Assembly (NCBI RefSeq): GCF_031755915.1
Contig: NC_083390.1
Coordinates: forward strand, 12,927,001-12,991,000
Source of the DNA: Ziziphus jujuba
Lineage: Eukaryota; Streptophyta; Magnoliopsida; Rosales; Rhamnaceae
Direction: 5' to 3'
Length of the DNA: 64,000 bases
Shown: in pieces, positions 34,753 to 44,781 of the stretch
Position numbering within the stretch: position 1 is the stretch's first letter
Layout: every line of letters starts with the position of its first letter
Notes under the pieces: model-generated
Told to the model about the DNA's origin: nothing
What the model saw: the letters and a program-made list of their open reading frames with translations, nothing else
Databases searched by the model: none
Translations under genes and position numbers: made by a program

Positions 34753-37358
34753 TCAACACTCCTCCTTGGTGTTCTTGCTTAAAATATTTAGAAGCTTCCT
34801 AAAGGTCTCAAATCTTGCTTTTGGAAGTGGCTTGGTGAAGAAATCTGCAAGATTATCTTCGGTCTTGGCATATTCCAAGCTTACTTCTCCATTTTCTTCA
34901 AACTCCCTCAAAGAGTGATACTTCCCCGGTATGTGTTTTGTCCTTCCATGTTGAACGGGGTTCTTGGCTATTGATATGGCTGAAGTGTTGTCACATTTGA
35001 TGATGGTTGAACCCTCTTGAGGATAACCAAGGTCCTCCAAAAATTTCCTAAGCCAAATGCATTGATTTGCACATGAGGATAACCAAGGGCCATTCTTTTT
35101 TATGCTACTTCCTCTGCGTTTCTAGCTTATTATATCCAAAATCCATATCCAAATCCCAAACCTTCTTCAAACGGCATCCAAGGAAGTGGACTTATGTTGC
35201 TGGAAATACAATTCTAGCAAAACTAGACAAAAAGGCCCTAAGCTTTAGTTAATGAGCTTAGGGCATTACAAAAAGGATATTGTTCTTAAACATTACAAGA
35301 TAAAATAAAGTGCATAAAAATAAATAATGTTTGGTATTTGATGTTGCAAAAAAAAGAGTGCAAGTGTAACTGAACTACCTTGCACATTGTGGCAAGATCA
35401 CCACATTTCAACACTCCTCCTTGGTGTTCTTGCTTAAAATATTTAGAAGCTTCCTTAAGGTCTCAAATCTTGCTTTTGGAAGTGGCTTGGTGAAGAAATC
35501 TGCAAGATTATCTTCGGTCTTGGTATATTCCAAGCTTACTTCTCCATTTTCTTCAAACTCCCTCAAAGAGTGATACTTCCCCGGTATGTGTTTTGTCCTT
35601 CCATGTTGAACGGGGTTCTTGGCTATTGATATGGCTGAAGTGTTGTCACATTTGATGATGGTTGAACCCTCTTGAGGATAACCAAGGTCCTCCAATAATT
35701 TCCTAAGCCAAATGCATTGATTTGCACATGAGGATAACCAAGGGCCATTCTTTTTTATGCTACTTCCTCTGCGTTTCTAGCTTATTATATCCAAATCCCA
35801 AACCTTCTTCAAACGGCATCCAAGGAAGTGGACTTATGTTGCTGGAAATACAATTCTAGCAAAACTAGACAAAAAGGCCCTAAGCTTTAGTTAATGAGCT
35901 TAGGGCATTACAAAAAGGATATTATTCTTAAACATTACAAGATAAAATAAAGTGCATAAAAATAAATAATGTTTGGTATTTGATGTTGCAAAAAAAAGAG
36001 TGCAAGTGTAACTGAACTACCTTGCACATTGTGGCAAGATCACCACATTTCAACACTCCTCCTTGGTGTTCTTGCTTAAAATATTTAGAAGCTTCCTTCA
36101 GGTCTCAAATCTTGCTTTTGGAAGTGGCTTGGTGAAGAAATCTGCAAGATTATCTTCGGTCTTGGTATATTCCAAGCTTACTTCTCCATTTTCTTCAAAC
36201 TCCCTCAAAGAGTGATACTTCCCCGGTATGTGTTTTGTCCTTCCATGTTGAACGGGGTTCTTGGCTATTGATATGGCTGAAGTGTTGTCACATTTGACGA
36301 TGGTTGAACCCTCTTGAGGATAACCAAGGTCCTCCAATAATTTCCTAAGCCAAATGCATTGATTTGCAATGAGGATAACCAAGGGCCATTCTTTTTTATG
36401 CTACTTCCTCTGCATTTCTAGCTTATTATATCCAAAATCCAGATCCAAATCCCAAACCTTCTTCAAACGGCATCCAAGGAAGTGGACTTATGTTGCTGGA
36501 AATACAATTCTAGCAAAACTAGACAAAAAGGCCCTAAGCTTTAGTTAATGAGCTTAGGGCATTACAAAAAGGATATTGTTCTTAAACATTACAAGATAAA
36601 ATAAAGTGCATAAAAATAAATAATGTTTGGTATTTGATGTTGCAAAAAAAAGAGTGCAAGTGTAACTGAACTACCTTGCACATTGTGGCAAGATCACCAC
36701 ATTTCAACACTCCTCCTTGGTGTTCTTGCTTAAAATATTTAGAAGCTTCCTTAAGGTCTCAAATCTTGCTTTTGGAAGTGGCTTGGTGAAGAAATCTGCA
36801 AGATTATCTTCGGTCTTGGTATATTCCAAGCTTACTTCTCCATTTTCTTCAAACTTCCTCAAAGAGTGATACTTCCCCGGTATGTGTTTTGTCCTTCCAT
36901 GTTGAACGGGGTTCTTGGCTATTGATATGGCTGAAGTGTTGTCACATTTGATGATGGTTGAACCCTCTTGAGGATAACCAAGGTCCTCCAATAATTTCCT
37001 AAGCCAAATGCATTGATTTGCACATGAGGATAACCAAGGGACATTCTTTTTTATGCTACTTCCTCTGCGTTTCTAGCTTATTATATCCAAAATCCATATC
37101 CAAATCCCAAACCTTCTTCAAACGGCATCTAAGGAAGTGGACCTATGTTGCTGGAAATACAATTCTAGCAAAACTAGACAAAAAGGCCCTAAGCTTTAGT
37201 TAATGAGCTTAGGGCATTACAAAAAGGATATTGTTCTTAAACATTACAAGATAAAATAAAATGCATAAAAATAAATAATGTTTGGTATTTGATGTTGCAA
37301 AAAAAAGAGTGCAAGTGTAACTGAACTACCTTGCACATTGTGGCAAGATCACCACATT

Positions 37359-38674
37359 TCAACACTCCTCCTTGGTGTTCTTGCTTAAAATATTTAGAAG
37401 CTTCCTTAAGGTCTCAAATCTTGCTTTTGGAAGTGGCTTGGTGAAGAAATCTGCGAGATTATCTTCGGTCTTGGTATATTCCAAGCTTACTTCTCCATTT
37501 TCTTCAAACTCCCTCAAAGAGTGATACTTCCCCGGTATGTGTTTTGTCTTTCCATGTTGAACGGGGTTCTTGGCTATTGATATGGCTGAAGTGTTGTCAC
37601 ATTTGATGATGGTTGAACCCTCTTGAGGATAACCAAGGTCCTCCAATAATTTCCTAAGCCAAATGCATTGATTTGCACATGAAGAGCAAGCAATGTACTC
37701 GGCTTCGGCGGTACTTTGAGTGGTTGTTGCTTGCTTCTTTGCATTCCATGAGAATGGTCCACTACCAAGTGAGAAAAGATACCCCGAAGTGCTCTTCATA
37801 TCATCCAAGCATCCAGCCCAATCACTATCCGAGTAGGCCATTAATCTCATCACATCTTGCCTATCATACCAAACTCTAAAGTCTTGTGTTCCTTTTAAGT
37901 ATCTAAGAATTCTTTTGGCACCTATAAAATTATTTTGGGATGGTGCTTGCATATATCTAGACAAAACACATGTGGCATGCATAATATCCGGTCTTGATGA
38001 ACATACATAGAGCAAACTTCCTATCATGCTTCTATATAGGGTTGGGTTTACCTTTGGTGTGCCATCCTCCTTCTTGTATTTATCTCCTTGGCTCATTGGT
38101 GTTGACATTTGCTTGCATTCATCAAGGTTGAACTTTTTCAAAAGATTTTTGATGTATTTCTCTTGAGATATGAAGATACCCCTAGAGCATTGCATCACTT
38201 CCGCTCCAAGGTAGTAATTGATTTCACCAAGGCTTGACATGTCAAACTCCTTTTCAAGTTCATTTTTCAAAACTTCCACATTCTTTTCATTTTCACCCGT
38301 GACCAACAAATCATCCACATAGAGTGAAATAACAACCATGCCTTCTTCATTCCTTATGTATAGTGTTGGCTCATTTCAACTCCTCCTAAAGCCTTGGTAG
38401 ATTAAGTAACCATCAATCTTGCCATACCAAGCCCTAGGTGCTTGCTTTAACCCATAAAGTGTCTTGTGTAGATGGTAAACTTTGTCCTCATGTCCTTGAA
38501 CAATGAAGCCCTCGGGTTGCTTGACATAAACCTCCTCTTGAAGCACACCATTCAAGAAAGCCGACTTTACATCAACGTGGTACACCTTCCATGACATCGA
38601 GGCCGAGATGGATAGGATGAGCTTTATGGTCTCCATTCTTGCAACCGGTGCAAACGTCTCTCCATAATCTACAC
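37359..38674 (-). pseudogene. Copia pol, second half: reverse transcriptase and RNase H
   Basis: On the minus strand it resumes after the MITE-like insertion with [17 protein letters not shown] and continues [32 protein letters not shown], the catalytic YVDDLLVTGE (about 38300-38325), and the thumb. RNase H follows, with YSDSDWAGC, STSGYLFSLG, STAEAEYIAC and the C-terminal block also found in the repeats. The product would copy the element's RNA into DNA and remove the RNA strand. An in-frame TGA lies at 38376-38378, between GFRRS and NEPTLYI, with the same frame open on both sides. The frame ends at 37359-37361, inside an LTR piece of the array. This is the only copy here with a complete RNase H domain. 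Confidence 0.93.
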
Positions 38675-39365
38675 TAGACCTGGCAATTTGGATCATGACA
38701 CGGCGACACGATTCGAAAACGACACGGAATAAATGGGTTTGGGTTTATTATAAATGGGTTCGGGTCATAATCGGGTCAACCCGTTTAACACGATTATTAA
38801 TCGTGTCATTTTCGGGTTGACCTGTTTAACTCGAAATTGACCCGTTACGACCCATTTATTAATCGTGTCATTTTCGGGTTGACCTGTTTAACACGATTAT
38901 ATACCTATTACAACCCATTTAAATTTAATTTTAAATTAATATTTTATCACTAATATAATATTTAATAACTAAAAAATATTATAAATTAAAAATTTTATAA
39001 AAATAATTTTCTATTACTAATTTTTTAAAAACAAAAAATACATCTTTAATAAAACAAAAACATAAAAATAAAAAAAAATAAAAAAAATTTCGGGTTAATA
39101 GGTTAATTTTCGGGTTAACGGGTTAATAGGTTAGTTTTCGGGTTAATAGGTCAATTTCAGGTTAACGGGTTAATAGGTCAACACGACCCGTTAAAATAAT
39201 CGTGTTAAACGGGTCGTGTCGTGTTGACCTGTTTATAAACAGGTCGGGTTAGTGTTTTAGGTACCTGACACGATTAATAAATGGGTCGTGTTCGGGTTAG
39301 GCATTTTTGACCCGATTATTAAACGGGTTGACACGAACACGACCCACCAACCCGAATTGCCAGGT
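38675..39365. mobile_element. MITE-like insertion in the copia pol
   Basis: Its ends are inverted: ACCTGGCAATTTGG on the left and CCGAATTGCCAGGT on the right. An 11-bp direct repeat ATAATCTACAC flanks it (38664-38674 and 39366-39376), with three extra bases (TAG) on the left. The pol frame is continuous when the insertion and one copy of the repeat are disregarded. The interior has no transposase. It is rich in CGGGTT/AACCCG words and has an internal tandem pattern of GGGTTAATAGG-like words at about 39090-39180. A duplication of 9-11 bp would fit Mutator-like elements, but the class is not settled. Confidence 0.8.
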
Positions 39366-41295
39366 ATAATCTACACCTGCTTGTTGTGCATAGCCTTTTG
39401 CCACAAGCCTTGCCTTGTGATTGCATATTGTTCCATCCAAGTTGAACTTGGTCCTAAAGATCCACTTTACACCAATTGGTTTCTTGTTTTTAGGTTTAGA
39501 AACCAAAGACCAAGTTTCATTCTTTTCTATCGTATCCATTTCGGTTTGCATGGCCTCCATCCACTCTTTCTTTTGCATAGCTTCTTGAGCATTGGTAGGA
39601 TCACTCAAGACAACATTGCACCTTTCATATATTTCAGACAATGGCCTTTCTCCTCTAACACCATCTCCAATCTCCAATTCGGCTCCAATGGTCTCAAGTG
39701 CATCCTCCTCATCATCTTCATTTTCTTCATTGTCATTGTCATTGGTTTTTTCTTCTTCATCATCCAACCGAGCATTATATTCACGGACAAAAAGCTCCTC
39801 CTTTGTCCAATCCCAAACAGCATCTTCATCAATCCTCACATCCCTTGTTACCACAAGTTTCTTGGTTTCCAAGTTGAAAACCCTAAAACCTTTGGTAACC
39901 TCACTAAAGCCGACCAATATGCCCACATTTGCCCTTTTGTCAAGCTTGTCTCTCATATGTGGATGAACATGGAGAAAACAAATACTTCCAAAGATTTTTA
40001 TGCTGTCCAAAGATGGTTTTTCTCCATACCATATCTCATAGGGTGTCTTGGACTCATTGGCTTTGGTGTATGCTCGGTTTTGGATGTAGCTAGCCATGTA
40101 TATGGCTTTGGCCCAAAACTTCTTTGGCATGTTCTTCTCATGTATCATGCACCTTGCCATCTCCATTAAGGTCCTATCTTTCCTCTCACAAACACCATTT
40201 TCTTGTGGTGTGTATGGTGTTGTGAATTGATGCACCATTCTATTTTGTTTGTAAAAATCCTCCATAACCAAGCTTGTATATTCTCCACCATTGTCGGTTC
40301 TCAAGCACTTCATTTTTGCATTGCTTTGGGTTTCCACCATCTTCTTGAATTCCATGAACTTCTCAAGCACTTGTGACTTGGTTGTTAGAAAATATACCCA
40401 ACACATCCTTGAGTAGTCATCAATGAAGGTTAGGAAGTACTTAAAACCTCCAATTGATGACAAACTCATCGGTCCACACACATCCGAATGGACTAGCTCA
40501 AGCTTCTCCTTAGCTCTCCATGAACCGGCTTTAGGGAATGGAAGCCGTGTGGATTTCCCTAGTTGGCATACATCACATAGGCTTCTCATCTCCTCAATCT
40601 TTGGCATGTCCTTCACAATGGAATTGGTGTTTTTCATGGCATCATAGCTAGAATGCCCAAACCTTTTATGCCAAAGTTGAGAAATGGACTCCACTTTGGT
40701 TTTTAAGGCTTGTTCATTCTTAACTAGGTCCAATCTATAGCTTTTGTCCTTCAATGGTACCTTAAACAGCTCATTACCACAAGCATCATATATAATACAT
40801 CCATCTTTTTCAAAATTTAAAGCAAAGCCTCTTTCTACCAATTGTGCTACACTAAGCAAGTTTTCACACAAACTAGGAACATATAGCACATCTTTTATAA
40901 TTTTGGTACCTTCCTTGGTGTTCAAGCACACATCTCCTTTGCCTTCTACTTCCATGAACCGACCATCACCAATCTTCACTTTGGTTTTGTAGTTTTGGTC
41001 AAGCTCCATAAAACCATCCTTTTGGAAACTCATATGGTGTGAGCAACCACTATCCACAAGCCAACCGAGACCACTACTTGTGGCCTTAAGGCATGTGGCC
41101 ACAAATAGGTTCTTGGCTTCTTCATTAACCACATTGGCTTGTTGTCTCCTTTGCTTACATACTTTTGCAATGTGGCATTTTCCTCCACATCTTTCACAAG
41201 ATGCATCCGGCCTCCAAAAACACTTGGATGGTGGATGTCCAAGCTTTTTGCAATGAGGGCAAGGTGGATGCCCTCCTCGGTTTTGATGGCTTTGT
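39366..41295 (-). pseudogene. Copia gag end and pol, first half: zinc knuckles, protease, integrase, RT start
   Basis: The minus-strand frame reads two zinc knuckles (CPHCKKLGHPPSKC and CERCGGKCHIAKVC, both C-x2-C-x4-H-x4-C), then protease with LVDSGCSHHMSF. Integrase follows, with the HHCC zinc-binding block (LWHKRFGHSSYDAM ... CDVC) and the D-D-E core (VHSDVCGPM, RTDNGGEYTS, PQENGVCERK). The RT then begins (IGVKWIFRTKFNLDG, NHKARLVAKGYAQQAG) and is cut by the MITE-like insertion. The polyprotein would mature the particle and insert the DNA copy. The frame is open from about 41290 to the insertion. It is out of frame with the gag start because of the deletion at about 41295. Confidence 0.92.
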
Positions 41296-41350
41296 TGTTT
41301 TGGCCTTCAAACTTAGGTGGTGTTGGGGTTGCAAAGGATTGTGAGGCCAT
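41296..41350 (-). pseudogene. Copia gag, N-terminal remnant
   Basis: Only the first 17 or so codons remain: MASQSFATPTPPKFEGQ from the ATG at 41350-41348. In the related copia element at 46613-47430 the same start is followed by about 200 codons of gag before the zinc-knuckle region. Here the start is fused directly to the sequence before the zinc knuckles, in a different frame. The capsid part is therefore deleted, and this element could not form particles without a helper. Confidence 0.85.
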
Positions 41351-41561
41351 TTGAAAAAATGGTTTTTGAAAAGTTTTGAAAAATGGACACAAGAACAAGC
41401 TCTAGGGTGGTGGTGTTTTGGTGAGTTTCAACTAGCCTTTTTGGGAGTTTTTTTTTTTTTTTTTTTTTTGGGTTTCGGTTGGAAGGCTTTAGGTGGGGGA
41501 TCCTCTCACAAATAAAATGGTCTAGGTTGAAAGCTCACAAGGTCCTAAGAAATTACACTAT

Positions 41562-41573
41562 GCTCTGATACCA
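41562..41573 (-). promoter_or_regulatory. Primer-binding site of the copia element (initiator tRNA-Met)
   Basis: On the minus strand TGGTATCAGAGC follows the 5' LTR with no gap. It is the complement of the 3' end of plant initiator tRNA-Met, the usual primer of plant copia elements. It fixes the LTR boundary at 41574. Confidence 0.92.
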
Positions 41574-42588
41574 TGATGGAATTTGGTGTAGGTTTATGTT
41601 GTTGTACCCTAGAGCACAATCATTCAAGGTGTTAGTCAAGAATGATTGTTGTTGGTTCTTGGTTCTTGATTTTATTTTAATTTTTTTTTTGGGTTTATTA
41701 AGGTTTTGTTTCTGGTTTTAATGGAGGTTTGGGGTTCTTGAGAAGGTTGTTAGCTTTTGGGAAGAAGAAGAAAACAAATGTAGTAGTTGAGAGAGAAAGA
41801 GAGAGAGAGCTGAAATTGTTGTTTTTCAAAAAAAAAATTTTTTTTGAATATTACTTCCTCTGTTTTCATTACAATTTTCATACTTTTAAATACATAAAAA
41901 AGGCAATAAGACATGCTTCCATATTGAGCAATAAATACAAGAGCATTAAAAGTAACCAACCCATCCAAACTACCTCAACTAACTCTAATCAATGTGCTGG
42001 GCATGCAAGAAACCTTCTTTAATGGGCAGTTCGGCTTGTCTAAGGCATTTGGATTTGAAAACCAGCTCCATTTGACTTGAAAATTGGAGGGAAGCCTTTT
42101 TGAATATTAAAATATGTTCTAGCCAAAAAACAGATAAAACAAAGTCCATTTTCCCATTCAACAATAATCAAACCCGAGGCAGCTTTGCCCAGTTTTCTGG
42201 GCAACAAAATTGCACAAGAGTCAGATTGTTTAGGGCTTAACTCAGCCTTCCCAGCTCCAAATTGGGCCATTCTTTTTTATGCTAATTCCTCTGCGTTTCT
42301 AGCTTATTATATCCAAAATTTAGATCCAAATCCCAAACCTTCTTCAAACAGAATCCAAGGAAGTGGACTTATGTTGCTGGAAATACAATTCCAGCAACTA
42401 GACAAAAAGGCCCTAAGCATTAGTTAATGAGCTTAGGGCATTACAAAAAGGATATTGTTCTTAAACATTATAAGATAAAATAAAATTCATAAACATAAAT
42501 AATGTTTGGTCTTTGATGTTGCAAAACAAAGAGTGCAAGTGTAACTGGACTACCTTGCACATTGTGGCAAGATCACCACATTTCAACA
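41574..42588 (-). repeat. 5' LTR of the copia element (1,015 bp)
   Basis: It runs from TGATGGAATTTGG to CATTTCAACA and is bounded by the primer-binding site on one side and the GTAGG duplication (42589-42593) on the other. It shares with the 3' LTR the bases GGTCTTTGATG, AAAACAAAG and TTCCAGCAACT, where the array units have GGTATTTGATG, AAAAAAAAG and TTCTAGCAAAACT. The inverted repeat is imperfect here (GCCCTAAGCA against AGCTTAGGGC). A GA-rich tract lies at 41780-41810. Confidence 0.92.
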
Positions 42589-42593
42589 GTAGG

Positions 42594-44147
42594 TCCATGG
42601 AGGATTATTACAAGTAAACGGAGATGCTTATGATGAGGTTAAGCATGAATGAGGATAGAGAAACAACCATGGTAATATTCCTAGGTGGTTTAAATCATGA
42701 GATAATCAATCAACTAGAATTGCAATAATATATAGAATTGGAGGAGATGTTGCATGTGGCTATTAAATTAGAGCACCAATTCAAGAGAAAGGGCATAGGC
42801 TTATGGTTTGAGGGTGTTTCCAAAAGCAGAAGATCAAATCCAAGTGGCTGGAGAAACAATCCTATCTTTGAGAACAAGCCAAATCCAAAACTAGGTGAAG
42901 AAAGCTCCAATCGGCCAAAAAGGGAGCCTAAAGTTGAATCTGTCCAAGCATATAAAAATGAGGTAAAATCTGCTCCTAAACCTTCAAGATCAAGAGAAAT
43001 TATTTGTTTTAAGTGCCAGGGACGAGGACATATTGCTAGCCAATGCCCAAATAGAAGGATCATGGTACTGAAGGCTAATGGTGAGCTAGAATCGGAGAGT
43101 GAGGAAAGTGGTGATGAAGCCAAGCAAGAGAAGGAGGACTTTGAGGAAGAAGCCGAAACCTTGCACACATCCAATGCCGAGTTAAATTTGGTTTCTAGAA
43201 GAGTGCTTGCTGTCTACAAAGATAAGGATCAAGTTCAAAGAGAAAACATCTTCCACACACGATGTGAAATCCAAGGTAAGATTTGTAGCATGATTATTGA
43301 TAATGGAAGTTGTACAAATGTAATTAGTAATATTGTGGTTAATAAATTAGGCTTAACGACCATTAAACATCCAAAACAATATAGATTACAATGGCTTAAT
43401 CATAGTGGTGAAATGAATGAGAATAAACAAGCCAAGGTAAAATTTAGCATAGATAAATATGTGGATATTGTTTTGTGTGATGTTGTGCCTATGCATGCCG
43501 GACATATTTTATTAGGTAGACCATGGCAATTTGATAAAGATGCTACTCATTTTGGTCTAGAGAATTGTATTTTTTTTAGCTTTAAAGCAAAGAAGGTCAA
43601 GCTGGAGCCATTAACCCCTAAGGAAGTATATAGAGACCAATTGCAAATACAACAAAGGAGGAAGGCCGAGAAGCTCAAGGAGAAAGCTAGTATGGCACCT
43701 ACGGCTTCACCATCCATCCAAGAAGGTAAGTCCAAGCTTTCTGTCCAAGGTAAGTCCTCTAAAACCCAGGTGGAGTGGAAAAATTTAAACAATGCCGAGA
43801 GTGAGAAACTTGGAGCAAAAGTCAATATTGATGCAAAATCCTATGAATCTGTGAGTGAGAAAGGAAAAGAAAGAAAAGAAAGGAAAAATAAATTTTTTTA
43901 TCTTAGTTTTGGAGATGTTAATAAAGCCATCTGGAGTAAGAAACCACTGCTGGTCATGAATCATAAAGATGCTTATTTAAAAATATTTTTGTTCTATAGA
44001 ACTTTATCTACCTTGTTAAGAACCTTACTTTGTGGAAATTTGAAAATTTGGAAGAGATTATTTGCTAACTTTAAAAAGTGTAATTTTTGCCATAATGAGC
44101 ATGTATTTTTAGGTTTTTTTGTGTTAGTGTTTGACTCAAGAGATTAG
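42594..44147 (+). pseudogene. Gypsy element 1: gag end, zinc knuckle, protease and deleted pol
   Basis: It resumes gag after the copia insertion (YKxTEMLMMRLSMNEDRE, FLGGLNHEI). A stop at about 42727 is followed by a long open frame: LEEMLHVAIKLEHQFKRK, a zinc knuckle CFKCQGRGHIASQC, an acidic linker, and a protease (SMIIDNGSCTNVISN; DNG where DSG or DGG is usual). The post-protease block VDIVLCDVVPMHAGHILLG and GRPWQFDKDATH follows, then a charged linker. Pol is deleted: after LLVMNHKDAYL there is a short unrelated stretch, then RLFANFKKCNFCHNEHVF (late RT), then integrase C-terminal sequence after about 44120. Without RT, RNase H and the integrase core it would depend on a helper. Confidence 0.88.
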
Positions 44148-44405
44148 ATTTGGTTTCATTTAGGAAAGGAAAGGTTTCCGAAGCAACAAAAGTCAAAGCT
44201 TATGCCTCCAAAGGATGAACTTTTTCAAATTTTAGAGCGAATCAATGAAAATGCCGACAAACTTTACTTACTAGGTAAGTACAATGTTAGTGTCACATTT
44301 AATGTTGCTGAATTACCTCCTTTTGCTGCAGGTGATGATCTTGATTTGAGGACAAATCCTTTTCAAGAGGAGGGGAATGATGTGAATCCGTCCGTGCCCG
44401 CATAA
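44148..44405 (+). pseudogene. Gypsy element 1 integrase C-terminal region, running into the LTR
   Basis: The frame reads KERFPKQQKSKLMPPKDE, FQILERINENADKLYLLG, VTFNVAELPPF and DLDLRTNPFQEEGN. This matches the conserved C-terminal end of plant gypsy integrases. It overlaps the polypurine tract (44365-44377) and continues past the LTR start (44378) until a TAA after NPSVPA. In less damaged LTR copies the same frame continues about 100 codons into the LTR. Confidence 0.85.
44365..44377 (+). promoter_or_regulatory. Polypurine tract of gypsy element 1
   Basis: AAGAGGAGGGGAA directly precedes the TGATG start of the 3' LTR. The same tract is at 57933-57945 before the 3' LTR of element 2 and, in the minus orientation, at about 60479-60492. 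Confidence 0.85.
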
Positions 44406-44781
44406 CCGACAACCCACTGAGTTGTTGACCCGATATGGATGAAGACCGGACCGATCACTAGAGCTCAAGCTAAGAGGTTTTAGGACAAACTTGTTGCCTT
44501 TATCCACGGAGTAATTCATTCCTAATAGGCCTTGTCCATATCCGATGAGGCAAGATCCGGGTAACGGTTTTGGTACTTTTAAGGAGTCCGGGCAGCATGA
44601 AATGGTTCCAATGCTTAATGGATTCAATAAATATGTCTAAGAGGATATGTAATCAAGTCAAGGAAGACTCAAACTCATCCAAAAAGGGGTTGTGCGCATG
44701 GGTTTAATAAGTGGCCGGATTTTGCTGTTTTCTTGCTTGCTTTACTGTATTTTGCTGAATTGGCTTTTTCTTTTTCTTCCA

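Larger units (their letters stand above)
9901..37017 (-). pseudogene. Forty-two truncated RNase H C-terminal fragments
   Basis: Each unit keeps an open frame of 95 codons with the block LGYPQEGSTIIKCDNTSA, then ISIAKNPVQHGRTKHI and LADFFTKPLP, ending NILSKNTKEEC. This is the C-terminal part of the copia RNase H and ends in the LTR. The catalytic N-terminal part (YSDSDWAG, STAEAEYIA) is absent, so no fragment can be an active RNase H. No ATG starts the frame: the first possible codon is TTG. The frame is probably intact only because the units are young. One copy (36098-36382) joins its upstream frame differently because of a 1-base loss at the junction. Variant residues (T/A in EYTKTED, L/F in ETLRKLL, V/L in GEVSLEY) trace the duplication history. 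Confidence 0.9.
9582..37364 (-). repeat. Tandem array: 42 extra copies of a 655-bp RNase H / LTR unit
   Basis: Each unit, read on the minus strand, holds the last about 310 bp of RNase H, the polypurine tract and the first 325 bp of the LTR, then a short filler and the next RNase H piece. RNase H stops mark the phase. They lie at 9901, then every 655 bp except where the spacing is 642 (after 15141, 19714, 22321, 35408), 656 (after 17748) or 654 (after 36050), up to 37359. The 642-bp units lack 13 bp between two short direct repeats (ATATCCAAA). Total 43 LTR pieces and 43 RNase H pieces, the first LTR piece and the last RNase H piece being the element's own. Units look almost identical, differing by a handful of bases. 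Confidence 0.95.
8898..42588 (-). mobile_element. Ty1/copia element enlarged by an internal tandem array
   Basis: On the minus strand the order is 5' LTR (42588-41574), primer-binding site, gag remnant, zinc knuckles, protease, integrase, reverse transcriptase, RNase H, 42 extra copies of a 655-bp unit, and a complete 3' LTR (9906-8898). The order protease-integrase-RT-RNase H is the copia order. The ends are TG...CA, with a GTAGG duplication on both sides. Without the array and the MITE it would be about 5.5 kb. It inserted in the gag of gypsy element 1. It is not autonomous: most of gag is deleted, pol is split by a MITE-like element, and the RT has an in-frame TGA (38376-38378). A Tork-like lineage is possible from the motifs but was not tested. 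Confidence 0.93.

Noticed and set aside
9582..37364. CRISPR array
   Set aside because: The repeats are 655 bp, carry retrotransposon coding sequence and have no unique spacers. This is plant DNA.
39090..39180. Telomere-like repeat
   Set aside because: The GGGTTAATAGG-like words resemble but do not match the plant telomere repeat TTTAGGG, and they lie inside a MITE-like element.
39288..40169. A 293-codon plus-strand open frame
   Set aside because: It is antisense to the copia integrase and RT region, whose minus-strand frame has clear catalytic motifs. The plus-strand frame has no recognisable similarity.
41562..41573. A tRNA gene
   Set aside because: Only the 12-base complement of the tRNA 3' end is present, at the exact position of a primer-binding site. 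There is no cloverleaf around it.
8898..42588. Two separate copia elements joined by an unrelated satellite
   Set aside because: The GTAGG duplication at both outer ends, the continuous gypsy gag across them and the derivation of the unit from the element's own RNase H and LTR favour one insertion with an internal expansion.
42710..43174. A 154-codon minus-strand open frame rich in Ser and Leu
   Set aside because: It is the shadow of the gypsy gag, zinc knuckle and acidic linker on the plus strand.
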